A stretch of DNA of 64,000 nucleotides from Bauldia sp965232525 (GTDB lineage: Bacteria > Pseudomonadota > Alphaproteobacteria > Rhizobiales > Kaistiaceae), in assembly GCF_965232525.1 (NCBI RefSeq), contig NZ_OZ246980.1:3286001-3350000 (forward strand). Reading direction: 5' to 3'. This document shows, piece after piece, positions 57,358 through 64,000 of the stretch. The notes beneath the pieces were generated by a model. It worked only from the letters and a program-made list of their open reading frames with translations. It made no database searches and was not told where the DNA came from. A program made the position numbers and the translations under genes. Each line of letters begins with the position of its first letter. Position 1 is the first letter of the stretch.

Positions 57358-58470
57358 TTGAGCACGCTGACGCCAACGCGCAAACCAACTGAGGCGGGAA
57401 ACAACCACAAGCCACTTCTCGTCGCTCGTGGCGTTCATAAGTTCTACAATAAAGTTCACGCCGTACGCGGCGTGGACTTTTCTCTTCTGCCCGACCGCTA
57501 CGTCACGCTGCTCGGCCCGTCCGGTTGCGGCAAAACCACGATCTTGAGAATGATCGGTGGCTTTGAAACTGTCTCCGACGGGGTCATTGAACTCGATGGC
57601 GCTGATCTTGAGAATGTGCCGGCGAGTCGGCGGCCTATCAACACGGTCTTTCAAAGCTATGCCCTTTTTCCGCATCTCGACGTCACCGAGAATGTCGCGT
57701 TTGGCCTAAGTCTCAGACGCCTGCCAAAGGCGGAAATCTCCGCACAGGTCACCGCGGCGCTGCGCATGGTGCACATGGAAACCATGGCGAGTCGCCGCCC
57801 GCAGGAATTGTCCGGCGGCCAGCAACAGCGCGTCGCGCTCGCCCGCGCCATCATCAATCAGCCCCGCCTCCTCCTCCTCGACGAGCCGCTCTCGGCACTT
57901 GACCGCAAGATGCGCAAGGAAATGCAGATCGAACTCAAGGACCTTCAGCGCCGCCTCGGCATGGCCTTCCTGCACGTCACCCACGACCAGGGCGAAGCCT
58001 TCGCACTATCGGACTGGATCATCGTTATGAACAATGGGGTGATTGAACAGCAGGGCGATCCCGAGACGATCTATCGCCGCCCGGCCAACGCCTATGTCGC
58101 CGACTTTATCGGTGGCTCCAACCTGATTGCCGGTACGGTGACCGAATGCGCCAACGGCGTTGCGGTCATCAACACCGCTTTCGGTCGCGTCCGTACTGCC
58201 TGCGCGCCCGAGGTCGCCGTCGGACGTCCCGCATCGTTGTGCCTCAGGCCCGAAGTCCTAACGCTTGGCGGAGACGAAGCCATCGAAGGCACGGTCTCGC
58301 ACACAGTCTTTGAAGGATCGCATTGGCTGGTCGAAGCCACTGCCGGCGGATCGACCCTGCAACTGCGGCTCTCGGATGACGCGCCCCCAGCGGTCGGAAG
58401 CTCCATCGAGGTCGGTTACGATCGTGCGCGCGCCTGGATCGTCGATCGCACCTTGCCGGTGGGGAACTAA
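57358..58470 (+). CDS. spermidine/putrescine-type ABC ATPase (PotA family)
   Basis: 370 residues. Walker A GPSGCGKTT, Q-loop FQSYALFPHLDV, LSGGQQQRVALARA, Walker B LLLLDEPLSALDRK, H-loop HVTHDQGEAFALSD, and a C-terminal TOBE-2 domain with CLRPEVLTLGG. The start TTG 57358 lies one base after the binding-protein stop, with only a weak GAGG farther upstream, so translation is probably coupled. Confidence 0.93.
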   Translation: MSTLTPTRKPTEAGNNHKPLLVARGVHKFYNKVHAVRGVDFSLLPDRYVTLLGPSGCGKTTILRMIGGFETVSDGVIELDGADLENVPASRRPINTVFQSYALFPHLDVTENVAFGLSLRRLPKAEISAQVTAALRMVHMETMASRRPQELSGGQQQRVALARAIINQPRLLLLDEPLSALDRKMRKEMQIELKDLQRRLGMAFLHVTHDQGEAFALSDWIIVMNNGVIEQQGDPETIYRRPANAYVADFIGGSNLIAGTVTECANGVAVINTAFGRVRTACAPEVAVGRPASLCLRPEVLTLGGDEAIEGTVSHTVFEGSHWLVEATAGGSTLQLRLSDDAPPAVGSSIEVGYDRARAWIVDRTLPVGN

Positions 58471-58473
58471 CAC

Positions 58474-59346
58474 GTGCACGGACAGCGCATCGGATTGCTG
58501 GTCACCGTCGGGCCGGTCTTCGCAGCATTGTTCCTGTTGTGCCTCCTGCCGCTCGGTATCCTCTTTCTCTACAGTTTCTTCCGGGTCGATTTCGTCTCGA
58601 TCGTCCCTGAAATCAGCCTTGATAATTACGCTCGGGTGTTTTCCAGCGGTCCCTATCTCCAATTGATCGCCAAAGCCTTGCTGAACGGCGCGCTGGTCGC
58701 CGCGATCGCCGCGGTCATTGCCTATCCGGTCGCCTTTTTCATCGCCAAGCGGGTCGTGGCCGTGAAAGCGGCGCTTTTGACCGCGCTCCTCGTGCCGCTT
58801 TACACCGGCGATCTGGTGCGGATCTTCGCTTGGCGACTGATCCTCGGCGCGAATGGGGTCGTCAACGGTTTTCTGACCTGGACCGGCATCATTACCGAGC
58901 CCATCGAGGCGTTGCTGTTCAGCCCGCTGTCGGCGACCATCGTACTGGTCTACAATTACTTGCCCTTCATGGTGCTCGGGCTGTGGCTCGGTTTCGAAAG
59001 CCTCGACGACCGCCTCCTCGAAGCGGCCGCCGATCTCGGCGCGGGTCGGACGGCCATTTTCCGACGAATCGTTCTGCCCTTGACGTTGCCGGGCCTCGTC
59101 GTCGGCGGGCTGATGGTCTTCGCCCTTGTCGTCGGCGACTTCCTGACGCCGCAGCTCATTGGTGGCGCCTCCGGCGTTTCGGTTGTCAGCGCAATTGCCG
59201 ATCTGTTCGGCGCGGCCTTTGACTGGCCGCTCGGATCGGCCATCGCCTGGACACTGCTCGCGGCGGTCGTGCTTTTCATGACCGCAGTGCTGCTGTTGTT
59301 GCAACGTTTCGCCCTGCATATCTCGGTTTCGGGCAGAGCGGTCTAG
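58474..59346 (+). CDS. spermidine/putrescine-type ABC permease (PotB family)
   Basis: 290 residues, six helices. Opening VGPVFAALFLLCLLPLGILFLYSFF, conserved VPLYTGDLVRIFAWRLILGANGVVN, EAA loop EAAADLGAGRTAIFRRIVLPL and VVGDFLTPQLIGGASGV. The start is GTG 58474, three bases after the ATPase stop. It pairs with the PotC-type permease two bases downstream. Confidence 0.93.
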   Translation: MHGQRIGLLVTVGPVFAALFLLCLLPLGILFLYSFFRVDFVSIVPEISLDNYARVFSSGPYLQLIAKALLNGALVAAIAAVIAYPVAFFIAKRVVAVKAALLTALLVPLYTGDLVRIFAWRLILGANGVVNGFLTWTGIITEPIEALLFSPLSATIVLVYNYLPFMVLGLWLGFESLDDRLLEAAADLGAGRTAIFRRIVLPLTLPGLVVGGLMVFALVVGDFLTPQLIGGASGVSVVSAIADLFGAAFDWPLGSAIAWTLLAAVVLFMTAVLLLLQRFALHISVSGRAV

Positions 59347-59348
59347 CC

Positions 59349-60125
59349 ATGGAACGCTTGCTCAAGTCCTACTTCATCCTCGTTCTCGCGCTGATGTATC
59401 TGCCCGTCTTGGTAATCGTGCTGTTCTCGTTCAACGACAGCGAATTCATGGCATTTCCCATCACAGGCTTGACGCTCGACTGGTACGCCCAAGCGATTGA
59501 CGACAACCGCCTGATCGGGGGCTTCCTCAACACGTTGAGCATCGCCGCCCCCACCGCGGCGATCTCGACAACGTTCGGCGCTCTGGCCGCACTGGCTCTC
59601 ACGCGATTCCGGTTTCGCGGGCGGTTGGTCTTTGCCGCGCTCCTGGTCGTGCCCTTTTTCATCCCAAAGATCATTCTGGCCGTATCCGAAGTGATTGCCA
59701 TGTCGCTGACCGGCATTCCACACGGGGTCGGAGCCATCATCGCCGCCCAGTCTCTGGTCATCCTGCCGTTCTCGGTGATGGTCATCGCCTCAGTGCTTGT
59801 CCGGCTGGACCGGCGGCTCGAAGAAGCGGCAGCTGATCTCGGCGCCAATGGTTGGCAGGTGTTTACCCGCGTGTTGCTGCCGCTCATGCGCAACGGACTG
59901 GTCGCCTCGTTTTTCATTGCCTTCGTACTTTCCACTGCCGAGTACGTGGTAACGTCTTTCGTCAGCGGACGGACCCAGCCCCTTTCGGTGATGATCGCCT
60001 CGGACTTCCGTTTTCATCTGTCGCCAAAAGTCTACGCTCTTGCAACCCTCATCGTACTGGGTAACCTTTTGCTTGTGGCCGTTAGCGAGGTTGTGCGACG
60101 GCGCGCAAAGGGCGCGCTCGGCTGA
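59349..60125 (+). CDS. spermidine/putrescine-type ABC permease (PotC family)
   Basis: 258 residues, six helices. MYLPVLVIVLFSFNDSEFMAFPITGLTLDWYAQAI is the PotC opening; the EAA loop is EAAADLGANGWQVFTRVLLPLM and the late helix region STAEYVVTSFVSGRTQPL is typical. ATG 59349 follows the PotB-type stop immediately. Last gene of the importer operon; no clear hairpin terminator follows. Confidence 0.93.
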   Translation: MERLLKSYFILVLALMYLPVLVIVLFSFNDSEFMAFPITGLTLDWYAQAIDDNRLIGGFLNTLSIAAPTAAISTTFGALAALALTRFRFRGRLVFAALLVVPFFIPKIILAVSEVIAMSLTGIPHGVGAIIAAQSLVILPFSVMVIASVLVRLDRRLEEAAADLGANGWQVFTRVLLPLMRNGLVASFFIAFVLSTAEYVVTSFVSGRTQPLSVMIASDFRFHLSPKVYALATLIVLGNLLLVAVSEVVRRRAKGALG

Positions 60126-60506
60126 GGAATCGGCGATGCGGTCCGGCGGCCTCGACCCGCGCTCTTCGGAGCCGCCCTTGGGCTCGTCTTCTTCATGATG
60201 TCCGCGTCCTGCTCTCTACCTGGGCTCGGCCTAGACCGCCTCACGGCGTACTTACCAATGAGGTAGTGGACAGCCGCACGGGTGCCTTGCCGATCGTCTT
60301 CAGGGTTATCTGAAGCAAACGCCAGAGCGCGTTCCAGCGGCGACGCGTCTCGGATCGCTTACCGTTGCGTATCGATTAGTGTATAAGCGCGAACGGCTTG
60401 GGAACGTTTTTCAGAATGCTCAGCAGATCACACTTCAGAATGACGTTCGGGGCCGCCGGCACCTCTTGCATAAGGTGTTGTTCTTAAATAGATAATCTGC
60501 AAGCAT
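60126..60506. other. gene-free stretch before tRNA-Cys
   Basis: About 380 bases. No coding frame with a ribosome site, no strong hairpin and no recognised RNA. Composition becomes more A/T-rich toward the tRNA (TTGTTCTTAAATAGATAATC at about 60477-60497), which may hold the tRNA promoter. Confidence 0.5.
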
Positions 60507-60580
60507 GGCCTCGTGGCGGAGTGGTTACGCAGCGGACTGCAAATCCGTGTACCCCGGTTCGATTCCGGGCGAGGCCTCCA
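60507..60580 (+). tRNA. tRNA-Cys, anticodon GCA
   Basis: Cloverleaf with acceptor GGCCTCG/CGAGGCC, D arm GCGG...GTGGTTAC, anticodon stem GCGGA/TCCGT with loop CTGCAAA (anticodon GCA), T arm CCCCGGTTCGATTCCGGG, discriminator T and encoded CCA (60578-60580). Standard cysteine tRNA. Confidence 0.96.
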
Positions 60581-60610
60581 TCATCCGTTCCCTAACTCAG
60601 CGGGCCAGCA

Positions 60611-61630
60611 GTGGAAGACACGCCCCGGCACGGTGGCGATCTCGCCTACGCCACGCGGCGCTACGGGGAACCGGCCGATGGTTGGCTCGACCTCTCTACT
60701 GGCGTCAGTCCCCATCCCTATCCGATTGACGCCACGGCCATTGCCGCCGCACTTGAACGACTGCCCGAACCAGCAGCGATCGACAGGCTCATTGAAGCCG
60801 CCCGAGACGCGTGGAATATCCCCCCGGAGACCGCGATCATGGCTGTCGCGGGCACCGAAGCCGCGATCCGGCTCGTACCGCATACATTGGCTGCGACAGA
60901 CGTTTCGGTCTTCGCGCCAACTTACGGGAGCCATGCACCCGCCTGGATGAGCGCCGGGCATCGCGTCGTCGCCAATGATTGGCCGCCTTCACAGCCAACT
61001 AACGCGGCCGTTGCGGTGCTGTGCAATCCCAACAATCCCGATGGACGATTGATCGGTGAAGACGTGCTTCATCGGTATGTGCGGGACCGAACCGCCGCTG
61101 GCCGGTTCACGCTGATCGACGAAGCTTTCATCGACCTTTCACCGGACGAAAGCCTGATACCGCGCGTCGCCGATCTCGACTGCCTACTGACGCGCTCGTT
61201 CGGCAAATTCTTCGGCCTGCCCGGTTTGCGGCTCGGCTTTGTCGTCGGACCGCCAGATCGGGTCGAAGCGATCCAGGGGTTGCTCGGCGACTGGCCGGTT
61301 TCTTCGGCGGCTGTGGAAATCGGGACCCGCGCGCTCCGCGACGAGGCATGGCAGCAAAAGGCGCGCTCCCGGTTGGCTCAGTCGGCGAATCGGCTTCGGT
61401 CTCTTCTCCAGACGTGCGGGCTCACCATCGTGGGCGGGACCGACCTATTCGCTCTGGTTCGCGACGGTAACGCCCCGGCCATTCACCGCGCCTTGGCACG
61501 AGCCGGTGTTTGGACGCGAGCCTTCGACGATCAGCCGGACTGGATCCGCATCGGCATTCCGGGCGACAGTCGTGGGTTCGCGCGCCTGGAAACCGTTCTC
61601 GCCGCGATCAGAGGACCGAGCGCGGGATGA
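60611..61630 (+). CDS. cobC: L-threonine-O-3-phosphate decarboxylase, cobalamin synthesis (CobD/CobC type)
   Basis: 339 residues, fold type I PLP enzyme of the histidinol-phosphate aminotransferase group. N-terminal RHGGDLAYATRRYG and WLDLSTGVSPHPYP are typical of CobD/CobC; CNPNNPDGRLI, TLIDEAFIDL and the PLP lysine in LLTRSFGKFFGLPGLRLGF follow. It makes (R)-1-amino-2-propanol phosphate for the lower-ligand loop of B12. The symbol follows rhizobial usage. The start is GTG 60611. It overlaps the convergent btuD-like gene by 23 bases. The B12 transport genes alongside support the assignment. Confidence 0.87.
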   Translation: MEDTPRHGGDLAYATRRYGEPADGWLDLSTGVSPHPYPIDATAIAAALERLPEPAAIDRLIEAARDAWNIPPETAIMAVAGTEAAIRLVPHTLAATDVSVFAPTYGSHAPAWMSAGHRVVANDWPPSQPTNAAVAVLCNPNNPDGRLIGEDVLHRYVRDRTAAGRFTLIDEAFIDLSPDESLIPRVADLDCLLTRSFGKFFGLPGLRLGFVVGPPDRVEAIQGLLGDWPVSSAAVEIGTRALRDEAWQQKARSRLAQSANRLRSLLQTCGLTIVGGTDLFALVRDGNAPAIHRALARAGVWTRAFDDQPDWIRIGIPGDSRGFARLETVLAAIRGPSAG

Positions 61631-62387
61631 TCACGGTCGTTCCATCGCGATCGAGAATCTCCGCAGCGACGCCGAAGGTTTCGGCAAGTCGTGCCGTCGT
61701 CAGGATCGTTCGCGGCGGCCCAGCGGCCGCGACGCGTCCCTGATCGAGAATCACCATCTGATCGGCATACCGCGCCGCCAAGCCGAGGTCGTGAAGGACG
61801 GCGACAACCGCGCCGGCGGCTTCAGCGTGACGTTTCAGGATATCGAGCACGACAAGCTGATAGCGGGGATCAAGGGATGTCGTCGGCTCGTCGGCGAGGA
61901 CCAGCGGTGTCTCTGTCGCCAGGACCCGCGCCAGGGCGACACGGGCCCGCTCACCGCCGGAGAGCGTGGTCACCGTTCGATCAGCCAGCGACGCGACGCC
62001 GGTTTCGTCAAGCGCCCGGTCGACGGCCGCCTCATCCTCCCGTGACAGATCCGCCCCCGAGCCGCGCGGCAGTCGTCCGAGACCGACGATCTCCTTCACG
62101 GAAATCGGCCAGTGAAACACATGGCCTTGCGGGAGATATCCGAGCCGGATTGCCCGTTCTTTTGGAGCGAGTTGGCGAAGCGGCGTACCGTCGAGTTCGA
62201 CCGCTCCCTCCCCGTCGACCAGGCCAGCGATACTGCGCAGTAGCGTGGTCTTCCCCGCCCCGTTTGGACCGACAATCGCCACGAAGGAACCGGGCGAGAC
62301 CTTTAGATCGACGCCGCTGAGGATGACGGTCCCGCCAAGCCTCACCTCAAGCCCGTTGACCGCGAGGTAGGGATAATCCGTCGTCAT
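61608..62387 (-). CDS. btuD: cobalamin/iron-siderophore ABC ATPase (BtuD/FecE family)
   Basis: 259 residues. Walker A GPNGAGKTT, Q-loop YLPQGHVFHWPISV, LSGGERARVALARVLA, Walker B PLVLADEPTTSLD, H-loop AVLHDLGLAARYAD. It is of the FecCD-associated ATPase group. Coupled to the permease by an ATGA overlap. Position beside a B12 biosynthesis gene favours cobalamin over iron chelates, but sequence alone does not exclude haem or siderophore. Confidence 0.82.
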   Translation of the reverse strand: MTTDYPYLAVNGLEVRLGGTVILSGVDLKVSPGSFVAIVGPNGAGKTTLLRSIAGLVDGEGAVELDGTPLRQLAPKERAIRLGYLPQGHVFHWPISVKEIVGLGRLPRGSGADLSREDEAAVDRALDETGVASLADRTVTTLSGGERARVALARVLATETPLVLADEPTTSLDPRYQLVVLDILKRHAEAAGAVVAVLHDLGLAARYADQMVILDQGRVAAAGPPRTILTTARLAETFGVAAEILDRDGTTVIIPRSVL

Positions 62388-63400
62388 ATCCCGGTCCCAG
62401 CCATCTCGCGGCGGCGTCGCAAGATCATGACAATGAAGAATGGCGCTCCAATTAGCGCGGTGAACACCCCGACCTTGATCTCGCTCGACGACGGGATCAG
62501 GCGCACCGCGATGTCGGCCGCCAGCAACAAAGCCGCACCGGACAGCGCCGCCGGCACCGCGAGGCGTCCGGGGTCATAGCCAACCATCGGCCGCACGAGA
62601 TGCGGCGCGACCAGCCCGACAAATCCGATACTCCCGGCGACCGCAACGCCGGCACCGACCGCCGCGGCCACGCCCGCCACGACGCGAAGCCTGATCCGGT
62701 CGAGACTGAAGCCCAGGCTGGACGCTGCCTCTTCGCCGAGGGTCAAAGCGCGAAAGGCGCGCCGGTCCCAGAGCAACAGAATCACGCCAACCGCCATGAA
62801 CGGTAACGCGATCGCGACATGCCGCATGCTGCGGTCCTCAAGCGATCCGAGGAGCCAGAATGCAATCTCCAAAGCCGCAAACGGATTGGGCGCCAGGTTG
62901 AGCGCGAGGGCGGTCCCGGCGCCGGCGAGACTCGACACCGCAAGCCCGGCAAGGATGAGAACCAGCAGGCTCGCCCGCCGTCCTGCGACCAGTAACAGCA
63001 ACCCGACGGATATCAGGGCGCCGGCAATCGCAGCGACCGGCAGAGCGACGGAAAGAACGTTGACTAGGCCGAGCGAGATGACGGCGACGGCGCCGAAGGC
63101 AGCCGCAGAGGGCGCGCCGAACAGAGATGGTGCCGCCAGTGGGTTCCGCAACAACCCCTGGAGAGCCGCTCCGGAGAGGCCCAAGGACGCACCGATCATG
63201 ACCGCAAGGAGCGCACGCGGCAGCCGAATGTCGATGACGATGATCCGAGCGGCAGTATCGCCGCCTCCGAACAACGCTGACGTCACGGTTGCCAGCGACA
63301 GGCCAGCTGGGCCGACGGCAAGAGAGGCGTAGAACAGGATCGCGACGAGGAGGCCGAGGGAGAGGATCAGCCCCGAACCTCGCCTTCGACCTCCGGCCAA
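62384..63400 (-). CDS. btuC: cobalamin/iron-siderophore ABC permease (BtuC/FecCD family)
   Basis: 338 residues, about ten helices. ARIIVIDIRLPRALLAVMIGASLGLSGAALQGLLRNPLAAPSLFG is the FecCD signature, followed by GSIGFVGLVAPHLVRPMVG and IGAPFFIVMILRRRR at the end. The start TTG 63400 has a strong AGGAG six bases upstream. It follows the receptor gene by 16 bases. No periplasmic binding protein is visible in the window; it may lie beyond the right edge. Confidence 0.84.
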   Translation of the reverse strand: MAGGRRRGSGLILSLGLLVAILFYASLAVGPAGLSLATVTSALFGGGDTAARIIVIDIRLPRALLAVMIGASLGLSGAALQGLLRNPLAAPSLFGAPSAAAFGAVAVISLGLVNVLSVALPVAAIAGALISVGLLLLVAGRRASLLVLILAGLAVSSLAGAGTALALNLAPNPFAALEIAFWLLGSLEDRSMRHVAIALPFMAVGVILLLWDRRAFRALTLGEEAASSLGFSLDRIRLRVVAGVAAAVGAGVAVAGSIGFVGLVAPHLVRPMVGYDPGRLAVPAALSGAALLLAADIAVRLIPSSSEIKVGVFTALIGAPFFIVMILRRRREMAGTGI

Positions 63401-63416
63401 CTGCTTCTCCTGACGA

Positions 63417-64000
63417 TCAGTTCTTCCACTTCAGCCCGGCATACGCCGACAACCCGGCGCTGTTGTAGCCCTTGACGTCTTCGTAAGTCGTATCGAACAG
63501 ATTTTCGACCCGGCCGTAGATCGTCAGGTTATCGTCGACCCGGTAATTGGCTGAAAGATCGACACGGGTGTAGGGATCGAGTTTTTCCGTCCGCGCATCG
63601 TCGTTGTACCGCTCACCGACATAGGTCGCAGTGAGCGCCGCCTCGAAGCGCGGGATGCCCGTATAGACCAACGTCAGCGACCCGGCGTTTTGTGGGCGCC
63701 GTGCGAGCTGCGTATCGGTGGTGAGGTTTCGGGCGTCGAGATACGTGTATGTCGCTGTTGCATCGAGGGCGCCGGGCACCAGCATGGCTTTAGCCGTCAC
63801 TTCAACGCCGGAGGTCTGCACCTCATCGATGTTGGCATAATTGCCGAAAGGCGGCACGGTTGGATCCCAGTCGATCATGTCGTCGATGCGGTTCCAGAAA
63901 CCAGTAGTCGCGACGCTGAAACGGCCATCGAACAGCATCTTTTCGACCCCGAGGTCGCCACCGACGCTGGTCTCCGGTTCAAGGTCCGGATTGTAGCCAA
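63417..64000 (-). CDS. btuB: TonB-dependent outer-membrane receptor, N-terminus beyond window
   Basis: C-terminal 193 codons of a TonB-dependent receptor barrel. Visible GYNPDLEPETSVGGDLGVEK, FSVATTGFWNRIDDMIDW, the late strands RVDLSANYRVDDNLTIYGRVENLFDTTYED, and a final GLSAYAGLKWKN ending in an aromatic-containing strand as needed for Bam recognition. LEPETS and VENLFDTTYED are common to BtuB-like receptors. Gene order receptor-permease-ATPase next to cobC suggests a vitamin B12 receptor; the plug domain and TonB box are outside the window. Confidence 0.82.
   Translation of the reverse strand, partial: GYNPDLEPETSVGGDLGVEKMLFDGRFSVATTGFWNRIDDMIDWDPTVPPFGNYANIDEVQTSGVEVTAKAMLVPGALDATATYTYLDARNLTTDTQLARRPQNAGSLTLVYTGIPRFEAALTATYVGERYNDDARTEKLDPYTRVDLSANYRVDDNLTIYGRVENLFDTTYEDVKGYNSAGLSAYAGLKWKN

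Noticed and set aside
60126..60506. Small RNA or integration site next to tRNA-Cys
   Set aside because: No structured RNA, no direct repeat of the tRNA 3' end and no integrase are visible.

Overview
The window reads as chromosomal DNA of an alphaproteobacterium, most likely of the order Hyphomicrobiales (Rhizobiales). The evidence is high GC content, the gene order pcm - tolC - popZ-like - valS, the nnr / glnB / glnA neighbourhood, many solute-binding-protein transporters, and families of palindromic intergenic repeats of a kind common in that order. I see no rRNA, CRISPR array, prophage or insertion-sequence transposase. Two tRNA genes are present, Leu(UAG) and Cys(GCA). Both window ends cut genes: an RTX metalloprotease at the left and a TonB-dependent receptor at the right.

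Layout. Positions 1-3726 (minus) hold a tandem array of secreted calcium-binding RTX proteins: two paralogous zinc metallopeptidases and one smaller RTX protein. Positions 3923-20370 are mostly housekeeping: trigger factor, tRNA-Leu, NAD(P)HX repair enzyme, PII protein, glutamine synthetase, a repeat-rich stretch around a small secreted protein, an outer-membrane protein, ValRS, a PopZ-like polar protein, a TolC family channel, a Pcm-like methyltransferase and an AceE/MdeB-type E1 dehydrogenase.

Positions 20367-35016 (minus) form a large carbohydrate-utilisation island. It has two complete ABC sugar importers, each with a binding protein, two permeases and a UgpC-type ATPase. With them are three short-chain dehydrogenases (one resembling aldose 1-dehydrogenases), a sugar isomerase-like TIM barrel protein, a Gfo/Idh/MocA oxidoreductase and a ROK repressor with a near-perfect operator just upstream. 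Import followed by oxidation of a plant-type sugar is the likely theme.

Positions 35735-43908 form a third sugar-type island. It contains a LacI regulator, a ribose-type ABC importer, a phosphotriesterase/lactonase-like amidohydrolase, a glutamine-amidotransferase-like protein, a PfkB kinase, a BtpA/SgcQ family protein and a TenA-fold protein that lacks the thiaminase cysteine. I cannot match this combination to a known pathway.

Positions 44360-60125 form a nitrogen-compound island built from two RpiR-regulated modules. The first is RpiR plus a dipeptide-type ABC importer and a conserved protein of unknown function. The second is RpiR plus a spermidine/putrescine-type ABC importer. Between them lies a translationally coupled operon of an N-carbamoyl-D-amino-acid hydrolase-like nitrilase, an M20 carbamoylase/allantoate amidohydrolase-like enzyme and a diaminopropionate ammonia-lyase. 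The logical product is pyruvate plus ammonia from a ureido or N-carbamoyl amino acid. The last 3.5 kb carry tRNA-Cys, CobC/CobD-type threonine-phosphate decarboxylase and a BtuD-BtuC-receptor set for cobalamin.
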